Positions 1 through 9,408 of a stretch of DNA of 64,000 nt are shown here, one piece after another. Under the pieces are notes generated by a model. The model saw only the letters and a program-made list of their open reading frames with translations, made no database searches and was not told the origin of the DNA. Every line of letters begins with the position of its first letter. The stretch's first letter is position 1. The stretch comes from Sphingomonas sp. IW22 (GTDB lineage: Bacteria > Pseudomonadota > Alphaproteobacteria > Sphingomonadales > Sphingomonadaceae), in NCBI RefSeq assembly GCF_041321155.1, contig NZ_JBGGWB010000001.1:930001-994000 (forward strand). The letters are read 5' to 3'. A program made the translations under genes and the position numbers.

Positions 1-1
1 G

Positions 2-2848
2 GTTTCGGTCGGCGACATCCTGAACGACCTGCCGCAGCTGGCGAACACCTACAGCCAGCAGAACTCGACCCGGTTCCTTGGCACCCGCGGCATCAGCCTG
101 CTCGACCTGCGTAACCTGGGCACCCAGCGCACCCTGGTACTGGTCAACGGCCGCCGTCATGTTGCTGGCGACATTCTCGTCAACGGCGTTTCGCCCGACA
201 TCAACACCATCCCGACCGACCTGATCGAGCGCGTGGACATCACGACCGGCGGCAGCTCGTCGGTCTATGGTTCGGACGCGATCGCAGGCGTCGTGAACTT
301 TGTCCTGAAGGACAATTTTGAAGGCATCCAGCTGCGTGGTCAGGCCGGCGTTAACGTCGACTATGGCGATGCAGGCAACCAGTATGTGTCGGCCTTGGTC
401 GGCAAGAACTTCGCCGAAGGTCGCGGTAACGTCGCGCTGAACGTCGAATTCTCGCACCAGTCGGACTATTATGGTTCGGGCCGCCCGGCGTTCCGCCAAA
501 ACAACGGCTTCGTCACCGTCGACACCGACACCGGCACCAATTTCGACAGTACCCCCGACCGTCAGTTCATGCGCGACATCCGTTTCGCGACGCTGTCGCT
601 CGGCGGCCAGGTGGCTTATGCCAGCCCGTCAGGCGCCTGCGGTCGTGACCCACTGGGCAGCCCCTATACCTGTGCCTATCTGTTCAACCCCGATGGCACG
701 CTGGTCCCCCAGACCGGCCAGCGGGTCGGCCTGGCACCAAACGGCAACTTCATCGGCGGCAACGGCCTTTCCAATCGCGAAGGCCAGTTGCTGGCGCTGT
801 CGCCTGATCTTGAGCGCGTGTCGGTCAACGCCATCGGCCACTTTGAAGTGAGCCCGGCGTTCGTTCCGTTCTTCGAGGCGAAGTATTCGCGTTCCAAGGC
901 GTTCGGTTCGCAGTCGGGCCCGTTCTTCTCGCAGGGTGGCACGCTCGGCGCAGGGGCGCGTGAACAGATCCGCTTCGACAATCCCTATCTGACCGACCAG
1001 GCACGCGGCGTCCTGACGGCGGCCCGCATCGCGTCGGGTGCCAGCGCTCCTGCTGGAGACACCCGCTTCGCGCTTCGCAAGAACTGGGTCGAATTCGGCA
1101 TCCGCGACGAAGAAATCACGCGTGAAACCTTCCGCATCGTTGGCGGTATCCGCGGCGACTTCAACGATGACTGGAACTACGAGCTGTCGGCCAACTATGG
1201 CGAGCACAACGAAACCAACCTGATTGCTGGCAACGTCAACATCCAGCGTTATTTGCTGGGTCTGGATGCCGCTCGCAATTCGGCTGGTCAGATCGTCTGC
1301 CGTTCGCAGATCGATCCGGCGGCAGCAGTCGCCTATGTCGACAATCCCGCAACGCTTGCGGCCGACGTCGCGGCATGCGTGCCCATCAATCCGTTCGGCC
1401 AGGGCGCTTCGTCGCAGGCGGCGCGCGATTATGTGATCATGGACTCACTGGCGACCGGCAAGATCACGCAGTTTGTCGGTTCGGGCTTTGTCTCGGGTGA
1501 CCTCAGCCAGCTGTTCGAGCTGCCGGGCGGCCCGATCGCATTCTCGGTCGGCGCGGAATATCGCCGTGAAACCAACTATTACGATCTCGACGACCTGACG
1601 CAGGCTGGTTACGCCTTCTACAACGCCATTCCGGAATTCACGGCCCCGGCGTTCGAAGTGAAGGAAGTCTTCGGCGAAGTATCGATCCCGCTGCTGAAGG
1701 ACCTGCCGTTTGCGCATGCCCTGACGATCACCGGTTCGGGCCGTCTGGCCGACTATAACAACGCGGTCGGGACCGTGTTCGCATGGAGCGCAGGCGTCGA
1801 CTATGCGCCGATCCCGGATGTCCGCTTCCGCGGCAGCTATTCGCGGTCGGTTCGTTCGCCGAACCTGTCGGAGCTCTACTCGGCCCAGAGCCAGAACTTC
1901 GCACCCGGCTTCAGCGATCCCTGCTCGGAGCGTAACATCGGTCAGGGTTCGAACACTCGCGCCGCGAATTGCGCCGCAGCGGGCCGTCCGGCTGGTTATG
2001 ACTATGTCTACACCTCGTCGCTGGAAATCCTGAGCGGCGGCAATCCGGATCTGCGCGAAGAAACCGGCGTTTCGTACACGATCGGCGGTATCTTTGAGCC
2101 GACCTTCTTCCCCGGCTTCTCGATCTCGGTCGACTATTACGACGTCGCGGTTAAGAACGTGATCACTTCGGTCTCGGCCCAGACGATCGCCAACCAGTGC
2201 TATGACCTGGCCACGCTGGACAACCAGTTCTGTGACCTGATCCAGCGCGCCGGTCCCGGCGGCGGCCCGAACGGTGAAGAAGAATTCCGCATCCTTGAGG
2301 GCTCGCTGCTCGCATCGACGCTGAACTTCGCCAAGCTCAAGGCGCGCGGCATCGACACCAACATCAGCTACCGCCAGAATCTTGGCTGGGGTAACCTGGT
2401 GCTGTCGGGCATCTGGACGCGCGTGCTTCAGCGTGACAGCTTCACCAACCCGACCGATCCGGACCGGATCAACCGCGTTCTGTACGAACTGGGCAACCCG
2501 CGGGATCAGGTGAACATCAACGCACGTCTGGGCGTTGGCAATGTTCGCTTCGGCTATGAAATGCGCTGGCTGAGCAAGCAGTACCTCAACACCTATGAGG
2601 ACTTTAACTCGCTCCAGGGCCGTCCGCCGGAGAACCCTGACTATGCGCCGTTCCAGTTCTATCCGGAGGTGTTCTACCACAACATCCGGGCAGATGTGGA
2701 CATCAACGACAAGTTCAACCTGTATGCCGGTGTCGACAATATCGGCAACCAGCTGCCGCCGCTCGGCCTGACGGGCGTCGGCGGAGGCTCGGGCGTCTAT
2801 GATGTGCGCGGCCGTTACGGCTATCTGGGCTTCGTTGCGAAGTTCTGA
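2..2848 (+). CDS. TonB-dependent outer-membrane receptor (5' end outside window)
   Basis: The frame is open back to base 2, so signal peptide and TonB box lie outside the window; 948 residues are visible. They begin in the plug domain: LVNGRRH at visible codons 47-53 and the plug end at about codons 75-100 (IERVDITTGG, YGSDAIAGVVNF) are family hallmarks. The remainder is barrel-like with many aromatic residues and ends in a terminal phenylalanine (GFVAKF), the usual signal for outer-membrane assembly. Receptors of this type import siderophores, vitamins or oligosaccharides using TonB energy; the substrate cannot be read here. The GTG at 233 lies within the plug and is not a start. A strong terminator follows directly. 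Confidence 0.95.
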   Translation, partial: VSVGDILNDLPQLANTYSQQNSTRFLGTRGISLLDLRNLGTQRTLVLVNGRRHVAGDILVNGVSPDINTIPTDLIERVDITTGGSSSVYGSDAIAGVVNFVLKDNFEGIQLRGQAGVNVDYGDAGNQYVSALVGKNFAEGRGNVALNVEFSHQSDYYGSGRPAFRQNNGFVTVDTDTGTNFDSTPDRQFMRDIRFATLSLGGQVAYASPSGACGRDPLGSPYTCAYLFNPDGTLVPQTGQRVGLAPNGNFIGGNGLSNREGQLLALSPDLERVSVNAIGHFEVSPAFVPFFEAKYSRSKAFGSQSGPFFSQGGTLGAGAREQIRFDNPYLTDQARGVLTAARIASGASAPAGDTRFALRKNWVEFGIRDEEITRETFRIVGGIRGDFNDDWNYELSANYGEHNETNLIAGNVNIQRYLLGLDAARNSAGQIVCRSQIDPAAAVAYVDNPATLAADVAACVPINPFGQGASSQAARDYVIMDSLATGKITQFVGSGFVSGDLSQLFELPGGPIAFSVGAEYRRETNYYDLDDLTQAGYAFYNAIPEFTAPAFEVKEVFGEVSIPLLKDLPFAHALTITGSGRLADYNNAVGTVFAWSAGVDYAPIPDVRFRGSYSRSVRSPNLSELYSAQSQNFAPGFSDPCSERNIGQGSNTRAANCAAAGRPAGYDYVYTSSLEILSGGNPDLREETGVSYTIGGIFEPTFFPGFSISVDYYDVAVKNVITSVSAQTIANQCYDLATLDNQFCDLIQRAGPGGGPNGEEEFRILEGSLLASTLNFAKLKARGIDTNISYRQNLGWGNLVLSGIWTRVLQRDSFTNPTDPDRINRVLYELGNPRDQVNINARLGVGNVRFGYEMRWLSKQYLNTYEDFNSLQGRPPENPDYAPFQFYPEVFYHNIRADVDINDKFNLYAGVDNIGNQLPPLGLTGVGGGSGVYDVRGRYGYLGFVAKF

Positions 2849-2870
2849 TCGTCCACGATCGACAGGATTG

Positions 2871-2909
2871 GGGGTCGGGCGTTCGCGCCCGGCCCCTTTT
2901 CTTTTGCGC
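2871..2909 (+). terminator. Rho-independent terminator of the TonB receptor gene
   Basis: An 11-bp stem (2871-2881 with 2886-2896, one G-U pair) is closed by a TTCG tetraloop and followed by TTTTCTTTT. It starts 22 bases after the receptor stop codon, so it should end that transcript and separate it from the oxygenase gene at 2932. Confidence 0.9.
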
Positions 2910-2931
2910 CGCAGCCTTTGATAATCACATC

Positions 2932-3900
2932 ATGCACCATGACGCCGCAAACCGCCTGATCGCCGCCGGGCGTCCCGACGACGCGATCTCGATGCTCAAG
3001 ATGGCGGGCCAGCGGGGCGATGCGGCGGCGTGGTTCAGACTGGCTATTCTTTATCTGGTCGGCAGCCACGTTCCCCGCGACCTTCCCGCTGCGCGCAATG
3101 CATTGGCGCTGGCGCGTAAGGGCGGGCACCCCGGCGCAGTGCTGACGGAAGCGGCTTTGACCGCCAACGGGACCGGTGGCGACAGCGACTGGCAGAGGGC
3201 GGTCGCGCTTCTCAGGGAAGCGGCGACCCGCCATCAGATCGCCCGCGAGCATCTTGCATTGCTCGATTCAATGGATCTGGACAGTGAAGGTAACCCGAAA
3301 CGCCTGCCCGATGTCAGGTCGCTCAGCGACGCGCCAAAGGTTGCTCTCGCCAACGGCTTCATCTCTCCCGCTGAGGCGCGTCACGTGGTTCAGGCCGCCG
3401 CCGACCTTCTGGAGCCAGCAACCGTCGTCGACCCGCGCACCGGCAGGCTGATCGCCCACCCGATCCGCACGTCCCGCAATGCAGCCATTGGTCCCACGCG
3501 CGAGAGCCTGCCGATACAGGCGATCCTGCGGCGAATTGCGCGAATTACAGGCACGAACGTAACGCAAGGCGAGCCGCTGACGTTGCTGGAATACCGTCCC
3601 GGACAGGAATACCGGCCGCATCTGGACGCGCTGCCGGGACAAGCAAACCAGCGAACGAAGACCGTGCTGCTGTACCTGAACCACGGCTATCAGGGCGGTG
3701 AGACGCGCTTCCTGAAAAACGGCCTGACCGTCGCAGGTCGCGGTGGCGATGCACTGATCTTCGACAATGTGCTGGCCGACGGTCGGCCCGATCCGGATGC
3801 CGAACATGCCGGCCTGCCCGTGACGGCGGGGCAGAAGCTGCTAGCGACCCGCTGGATCCGCGCGCAGCCGGTGGACCCGTGGACGATGGGCGGCGCTTGA
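2932..3900 (+). CDS. 2OG-Fe(II) oxygenase, prolyl-4-hydroxylase-like, with Sel1/TPR-like N-terminus
   Basis: A 322-aa protein. Residues 1-115 are alpha-helical and resemble Sel1/TPR repeats (AAAWFRLAILYL, AARNALALARKGG). Residues 130-312 form a P4H-type double-stranded beta-helix: Fe(II) ligands H230 and D232 (YRPHLDAL) and H292 (AEHAG), and K302 in GQKLLATRW as the likely 2-oxoglutarate anchor. The family hydroxylates protein or small-molecule substrates using O2 and 2-oxoglutarate; the substrate here is unknown. It follows a TonB receptor, an arrangement common in sphingomonads and caulobacters, but the terminator between them suggests its own promoter. No good ribosome binding site is visible before the ATG. 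The gene is convergent with alr with a single base between the stops. Confidence 0.85.
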   Translation: MHHDAANRLIAAGRPDDAISMLKMAGQRGDAAAWFRLAILYLVGSHVPRDLPAARNALALARKGGHPGAVLTEAALTANGTGGDSDWQRAVALLREAATRHQIAREHLALLDSMDLDSEGNPKRLPDVRSLSDAPKVALANGFISPAEARHVVQAAADLLEPATVVDPRTGRLIAHPIRTSRNAAIGPTRESLPIQAILRRIARITGTNVTQGEPLTLLEYRPGQEYRPHLDALPGQANQRTKTVLLYLNHGYQGGETRFLKNGLTVAGRGGDALIFDNVLADGRPDPDAEHAGLPVTAGQKLLATRWIRAQPVDPWTMGGA

Positions 3901-3901
3901 C

Positions 3902-4942
3902 CTAGTCGATCCAGCGCCGTTCGAACCGGGCGCCTAGGCCCGTCAGCAATTCATATTGCGACCGGCCCGATGCCGCCGCCCATGCCGGCAGATCGGGCGA
4001 GAAGTGCACCCAATCCCCCTCCCCCAGACGCGGCGCGGCGGTCACGTCAATGGCGATCAGGTCCATCGACACCCGGCCCAGGATCGGCAGTCGTGCACCG
4101 TCGGTTGTGGCGACGGCATCATGCTGAAGCGCACAGGGAAAGCCATCGGCATAGCCAAGGTTGATGATCCCCACTTCGGTCGTGTCGGGCGCGATCCAGG
4201 TGGCATTATAGCCCACGCTGCCCCCCGCGGGGACACGACGCCGCTGCAGGATCTGAGCCTCTATCGCGACCACAGGCCGGATGTGCGGCACCATCGCGGC
4301 ACAGGGGACACCGCCATATAGCGCCAGACCGGGCCGGGTCAGGTCGAAGGCGAAGTCGCGTCCCAGCGCGATGCCCGCCGAATTGGCCAGGCTCATCCGC
4401 GCCGCAGACGTGCGCCCCGCCAACGCGGAAAAGGCGTCGCGCTGGGCTACGTTCATTGGGGATGCTTCCTCGGCGCAGGCAAGGTGGCTCATCAGCGTAC
4501 CGATCGCCATGCCGTCCAGCACCGTGATCTCATCAACAGACAGGCCCAGCCGGTTCATGCCCGTGTCGACCATGACGTCGCAGTCACCATGCCCACGCCA
4601 GCGGGCGATCTGCTCCGCCGTGTTCAACACCGGCCGCGCGGGCAACGTCGTTGCCACGGCCATATCGGCGGCGCGAACGCCGTGAAGCACTGACAGCGAC
4701 AATTGATGTCTCTGCACCAGCGGCGCCAGCGCGGCGGCCTCTGCCCAGGTGGCGACGAAGAAGTCGCGGCAACCGGCGTGCGCCAGCCGCTCGACCACGC
4801 CCGCCGCGCCCAGTCCATATCCATTCGCCTTGACCGCCGCGCCTGTCGCCACGCCGCCGCCCAGCGCCTTTAGCGCGCGCCAGTTGTCCGCAAGCGCGGC
4901 GGCGTCGAGGATCAGGCGTGAGGGAAGCTCGATATTGGTCAC
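3902..4942 (-). CDS. alr: Alanine racemase
   Basis: A 346-aa PLP enzyme interconverting L- and D-alanine to supply D-Ala for peptidoglycan. The PLP-binding lysine is K38 in AVKANGYGLG, and the second catalytic base is Y245 in GSVGYNATW at the start of the C-terminal beta domain. Length fits the family (about 350-380 aa). It is transcribed in the same direction as the MFS gene upstream, 56 bases away, and could be co-transcribed. Transport-coupled catabolic racemases (DadX type) cannot be separated from the biosynthetic type on sequence alone, but no dadA is present. Confidence 0.93.
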   Translation of the reverse strand: MTNIELPSRLILDAAALADNWRALKALGGGVATGAAVKANGYGLGAAGVVERLAHAGCRDFFVATWAEAAALAPLVQRHQLSLSVLHGVRAADMAVATTLPARPVLNTAEQIARWRGHGDCDVMVDTGMNRLGLSVDEITVLDGMAIGTLMSHLACAEEASPMNVAQRDAFSALAGRTSAARMSLANSAGIALGRDFAFDLTRPGLALYGGVPCAAMVPHIRPVVAIEAQILQRRRVPAGGSVGYNATWIAPDTTEVGIINLGYADGFPCALQHDAVATTDGARLPILGRVSMDLIAIDVTAAPRLGEGDWVHFSPDLPAWAAASGRSQYELLTGLGARFERRWID

Positions 4943-4998
4943 CCGGCCCCGCTAGCGCGACATGGCCGCCGGGACCAGCCCGCGCAGCCGCGCCGCCT

Positions 4999-6606
4999 TC
5001 AGTCCGTCGCTTCGTTCCCCAGCGTTTCCTTCAGACCGAATGCGACGACCAGCAGCGCCATCGCCGCTACGCCCATCGTGTACCACAACCCGGCATAGGG
5101 ATCACCCGTGCGCGCGACGATATACTGGCTGATAAAGGGCAGGAATCCGCCGAAATATCCGGTGCCGATATGATAGGGGATCGACATCGACGAATATCGG
5201 ATGCTGGGCGGAAACATCTCTGCCAGCACGGCGGCGACCGGGCCATAGGTTGCGCCCGACAGTGCGCTGAGGCCGATGATTGCGACCAGAATGATGGCCA
5301 GATTGGTGCCGGTCGGCACCACCTTTTCCAGCCTGTATCCCGCCTCTGCCAGCGCGGCGTCCAGACCGGCAGGGCTGACATCGGCGACAGGCATGCCGCC
5401 GACCGTCACCGCAACGACATTGGCGGGCGCCTTGGTATAGGCGATGCCCTGTTTCGACAGGTGATCCAGTACCTGTCCGCACCGGTCCGCCTGCTTCGCC
5501 ACAAACGGATCATAGGCACAGGCCGGTCCGTGCACGATTACGGGCGCCCGCGCGGCGGCCTGGGCAAGGCCGGGATTGGCGGCGCCGCCGATCAGCCAGA
5601 ACAGTGGGAACAGGAACAGGAGCGAGGCGATCAGCCCGACGACGATCGGCAATTTGCGCCCGATCCGGTCGGACAGGCGCCCGAACAGCACGAACCAGAA
5701 CAGACCCGCGGCAGCGCCAGCGCCGGTAATCAGCTGCGCCGTCGTCTCCTCGACCCGCATCGGGCCGGTCAGGAACGACAGCACGCTGAACATGGCGGTG
5801 TACCAGATCACCGTCAGACCCGCCGCGATGCCGAACAGCGCGACCAGCAGCCGCTTTTTGTTGCCGGGATAGGTAAAGCTTTGCACGAACGGATTGCCCG
5901 CCAGCTTGCCCGCCGCCTTCATCGCGCGGAACACCGGGCTTTCCGACAATTTGAAGCGCATCCACAGCGACACCGCCAGCAGCAGGATTGAGAAGATGAA
6001 GGGCATGCGCCAGCCCCAGTCGAGCCAGGTCTGCGCCGACATCGCGCCCTTGAAGCCAAGCACGACGATCAGGCTGAGGATGAAACCGCCCGCCACGCTC
6101 GCCTGAATGAAGCTGGTATAATAGCCGCGGCGCTTTTGCGGTGAATGCTCCGCAACATAGATGGCCGCCCCGCCATATTCGCCGCCCAGCGCCAGTCCCT
6201 GCGCGATCCTGAGCAGGATGATGATCGTGGGCGCGGCCATGCCGATCGATGCGGCGGAGGGGACGAAGCCAACCCCCGCCGTCGCCACGCCCATCAGCGT
6301 GATGGTGACGAGGAACGTATATTTGCGGCCCAGCCGGTCGCCCAGATAGCCGAAAAGCACCGCGCCCAGCGGACGAAAGCCGAAGCCGATGGCAAAGCCT
6401 GCCCAGGCAAGCAGCGCCTGCATGACTTCCGACCCGGCGGGAAAGAAAGTGCGCCCGATAATCCCCGACGCTGCGAGCGTGCCATAGATGAAGAAGTCAT
6501 ACCATTCGAACACGGTGCCCAGCGAAGATGCGGTGATGACCCGCCGGATATCGCTGGCCGAGGGGGTTTCCCCGGCGCCGTCCACCGCATTTACGACCAT
6601 CGTCAT
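4999..6606 (-). CDS. MFS transporter, metabolite:H+ symporter (MHS) type, with extra periplasmic loop
   Basis: A 12-TM carrier of the MHS group (ProP/ShiA/KgtP relatives): FEWYDFFIYG in TM1, GDRLGRKYTF between TM2 and TM3, and DRIGRKLPIV in the second half. Substrate unknown; the group imports carboxylates, betaines or shikimate with protons. Unusual is an insert of about 90 residues between TM9 and TM10 (about residues 343-435) with two cysteines 13 residues apart, in the loop expected to face the periplasm. I start at ATG 6606; the frame is open further upstream (to 6660) but those codons do not look protein-like, and a second ATG lies at 6600. Confidence 0.88.
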   Translation of the reverse strand: MTMVVNAVDGAGETPSASDIRRVITASSLGTVFEWYDFFIYGTLAASGIIGRTFFPAGSEVMQALLAWAGFAIGFGFRPLGAVLFGYLGDRLGRKYTFLVTITLMGVATAGVGFVPSAASIGMAAPTIIILLRIAQGLALGGEYGGAAIYVAEHSPQKRRGYYTSFIQASVAGGFILSLIVVLGFKGAMSAQTWLDWGWRMPFIFSILLLAVSLWMRFKLSESPVFRAMKAAGKLAGNPFVQSFTYPGNKKRLLVALFGIAAGLTVIWYTAMFSVLSFLTGPMRVEETTAQLITGAGAAAGLFWFVLFGRLSDRIGRKLPIVVGLIASLLFLFPLFWLIGGAANPGLAQAAARAPVIVHGPACAYDPFVAKQADRCGQVLDHLSKQGIAYTKAPANVVAVTVGGMPVADVSPAGLDAALAEAGYRLEKVVPTGTNLAIILVAIIGLSALSGATYGPVAAVLAEMFPPSIRYSSMSIPYHIGTGYFGGFLPFISQYIVARTGDPYAGLWYTMGVAAMALLVVAFGLKETLGNEATD

Positions 6607-6687
6607 CCCCGCCCCCGTTCTACTTCCCCGTTGGTTTAGCCGTTGGCGCGGCGCGGGCAAGCGGTGCGTTGGCAGGCAGCCAGGGGG

Positions 6688-9342
6688 TCACCCCAGCCGC
6701 GCCAGCGCCGCCGACAGCCGTTCGGCCTCTGCCGCCTTGTCCGCATGATCCGCCCGCGCCTTTTCAACCGCTTCGGGCTTGGCGCGTTCGATGAAGCTGG
6801 CATTGGACAGGCGCCCGGCTAGCGAATCGCGCTCCTTCGTCGCGGCGGCAATCGCCTTGGTCAGGCGCGCGCGTTCGGCGTCGAGGTCGATGACGTCGCC
6901 CAGGGGCATCATATAGGTCGTCTGGTCGACCACCACCTGCAACGCCCCGCCCGGCGGCAATTGCCCGACGATCAGGTCGACGCGCGCCAGCCGGGCCAGC
7001 GCCACCGTCTGTGACTGAAGGCGCGCTTCGGTCGTGGCATCGGCATCGCGCGCCAGAATGGGCAGGCGCGCACCCGGCGGTACGTTCAGCTCGTTGCGCG
7101 CTGCGCGCACTTCGCTGACCAGCCGGATCAGCCAGTCGATCTCGGCCTTGGCTTCGGGGTCGAGCGCGCGGGCGTCGGGCATCGGCCATTTCGCGACGAT
7201 CAGATCATATTCGCGCGTGCCCAGCGCATGCCACAGCTCTTCGGTGATGAAGGGCATGAAGGGGTGCAGCATGACCAGAATCTGGTCCAGCACCCAACCG
7301 GCAACGGCCTTGGTTTCCTTGTCGATGGTGCCCTTGATCAGCTCGAGATACCAGTCGCAGAAGCGGCTCCACACGAACTGGTAGATCGCGTTCGCCGCCG
7401 CATCGAAGCGCAGATCGGCCAGCGCCAGATCCAGCGCCTGCACCACCTCGACAGTTTCGGCGATGATCCACTTGTTCACGGCGTGGGTCGCGACCGGCGG
7501 CTCGATCGACTGCGACGCGCCGATACCGTTGGCCATGGCAAAGCGCGTTGCGTTCCACAACTTGGTCGCGAAGTTGCGGTACCCCTCGACCCGCTTCTCA
7601 TCCATCTTGATGTCGCGGCCCTGGCTTTCCATCGCCGCCATGAAGAAGCGCAGCGCGTCGGCGCCGTATTTGTCGATCAGGCCCAGCGGGTCGACGGTAT
7701 TGCCCTTGGACTTCGACATCTTGGCGCCGTCGGCCGCGCGTACCAGCCCGTGGAGATACAGCTTGCGGAACGGCACATCGCCCAGGAAGTGCATGCCCTG
7801 CATCATCATCCGCGCATCCCAGAAAAACAGGATGTCGAAGCCCGAAATCAGGATGTCGTTGGGGTAACGCCCCGCCGCCTTGGGATCGGCTTCTGGCCAG
7901 CCCAGTGTCGCGAACGGCCACAGGGCGGAGGAGAACCAGGTGTCGAGGACGTCGGGGTCGCGGGTCAGGGCGACCCCCGCCCCCGCCGCTGCCTGTGCCT
8001 CAGCCTCCGTCTCGGCGACGAACACGCGGCCGTCATCGGCATACCACGCCGGAATCCGGTGTCCCCACCACAATTGCCGCGAGACGCACCATGGCTGGAT
8101 GTTCTCCATCCAGTTGAAGAACGTCTTCTCCCACGACTTCGGCACGATCTCGATTGCGCCGCTGCGAACCGCCTCGATCGGGGCCTTGGCGAGTTCAGCG
8201 GCGTTCACATACCATTGGTCGGTCAGCCACGGTTCGATGACCACGCCCGACCGGTCGCCATAGGGCGCCTGAATGGTGCGCGGCTCGGCGTCATGCTCCG
8301 CGCCGTCCTTGTCGATGTGCGGGATCAGGAAACCCTCGGCCTTCAGCCGCTCGACCACAGCCTTGCGCGCGGCGAAGCGGTCCTGTCCGATCAACTCGGC
8401 GGGGACGAGACCATCGGCGGTCTGGCAGATTGCGGCCTTGGCATCGAGCATGTTGAGCATGTCGCGCGCCTCGATACCCGCGCGGCGGCCGACCTCGAAA
8501 TCGTTGAAGTCATGCCCCGGCGTGATCTTGACGGCGCCCGAACCCAGTTCGGGATCGGCATGTTCGTCGGCGACGATCGGGATCAACCGGCCCGTGATCG
8601 GCAGGCGCAGCCGCTTGCCCACCAAAGCCTTGTAGCGGTCGTCGTCGGGATGCACCGCGACCGCCATGTCGGCCAGCATCGTCTCTGGCCGGGTGGTCGC
8701 CACCTCGACATGGCCGCTGCCGTCCTCAAGCGGGTAACGGATGCGCCAGAAGCCGCCCTGAACCTCTCGCGTTTCGACCTCAAGATCGCTGATCGCAGTG
8801 CCAAGGCCGGGGTCCCAGTTCACCAGCCGCTTGTCGCGATAGATCAGGCCGTCGCGGTGCAGGTCGACGAACACCTTGAGCACGGCCTTTGAAAAGCCTT
8901 CGTCCATGGTGAAGCGTTCGTCGGCCCAGTCCATCGAACAGCCCAGCCGCCGCAGCTGGCGCGTGATGGCGCCGCCGCTTTCGGCCTTCCATTCCCAGAC
9001 CTTGTCGACAAACGCCTCACGGCCCAGGTCGGTGCGCTTGACGCCGTCCTTCGCCAGATTGCGCTCCACCACCATCTGCGTCGCGATGCCCGCATGGTCG
9101 GTGCCCACCACCCAGCGCGCGTCCTTGCCCTGCAACCGGGCGTGGCGGACCAGAATGTCCTGCAGCGTGTTGTCCAGCGCGTGGCCGATGTGCAGCGAGC
9201 CGGTGACGTTTGGCGGCGGGTTGACGATCGTCCACGGTTCGGCACCCGGCCGTTCGGGGCGGAACAGGCCGGCGCCTTCCCAATGCGCATACCAGCGCGA
9301 TTCGATGGCGGCGGGGTCGAACGTCTTGGGCAATTCAGTCAT
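6688..9342 (-). CDS. valS: Valyl-tRNA synthetase
   Basis: An 884-aa class I aminoacyl-tRNA synthetase that charges tRNA-Val with valine in the cytoplasm. The HIGH signature sits in [11 protein letters not shown] near residue 50, the KMSKS loop in [13 protein letters not shown] past the middle, and the editing (CP1) domain lies between them. The C-terminal 65 residues form the family's tRNA-binding coiled coil, with many A, E, K and R residues. Length is normal. It lies downstream of the LOV kinase gene with a 66-base gap. Confidence 0.97.
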   Translation of the reverse strand: MTELPKTFDPAAIESRWYAHWEGAGLFRPERPGAEPWTIVNPPPNVTGSLHIGHALDNTLQDILVRHARLQGKDARWVVGTDHAGIATQMVVERNLAKDGVKRTDLGREAFVDKVWEWKAESGGAITRQLRRLGCSMDWADERFTMDEGFSKAVLKVFVDLHRDGLIYRDKRLVNWDPGLGTAISDLEVETREVQGGFWRIRYPLEDGSGHVEVATTRPETMLADMAVAVHPDDDRYKALVGKRLRLPITGRLIPIVADEHADPELGSGAVKITPGHDFNDFEVGRRAGIEARDMLNMLDAKAAICQTADGLVPAELIGQDRFAARKAVVERLKAEGFLIPHIDKDGAEHDAEPRTIQAPYGDRSGVVIEPWLTDQWYVNAAELAKAPIEAVRSGAIEIVPKSWEKTFFNWMENIQPWCVSRQLWWGHRIPAWYADDGRVFVAETEAEAQAAAGAGVALTRDPDVLDTWFSSALWPFATLGWPEADPKAAGRYPNDILISGFDILFFWDARMMMQGMHFLGDVPFRKLYLHGLVRAADGAKMSKSKGNTVDPLGLIDKYGADALRFFMAAMESQGRDIKMDEKRVEGYRNFATKLWNATRFAMANGIGASQSIEPPVATHAVNKWIIAETVEVVQALDLALADLRFDAAANAIYQFVWSRFCDWYLELIKGTIDKETKAVAGWVLDQILVMLHPFMPFITEELWHALGTREYDLIVAKWPMPDARALDPEAKAEIDWLIRLVSEVRAARNELNVPPGARLPILARDADATTEARLQSQTVALARLARVDLIVGQLPPGGALQVVVDQTTYMMPLGDVIDLDAERARLTKAIAAATKERDSLAGRLSNASFIERAKPEAVEKARADHADKAAEAERLSAALARLG

Positions 9343-9408
9343 AGCGCCGCTCTATCCAAGCGAGCCGAGATGACAAGCCGTTGGCGCAACGCGCGACGCG
9401 ATCGGCGA

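Noticed and set aside
1445..2680. A 411-codon antisense frame within the TonB receptor gene
   Set aside because: Fully inside a well-supported receptor gene; composition is that of a shadow frame.
7228..8892. A 554-codon frame opposite valS
   Set aside because: valS is certain from its HIGH and KMSKS motifs and covers the whole region.
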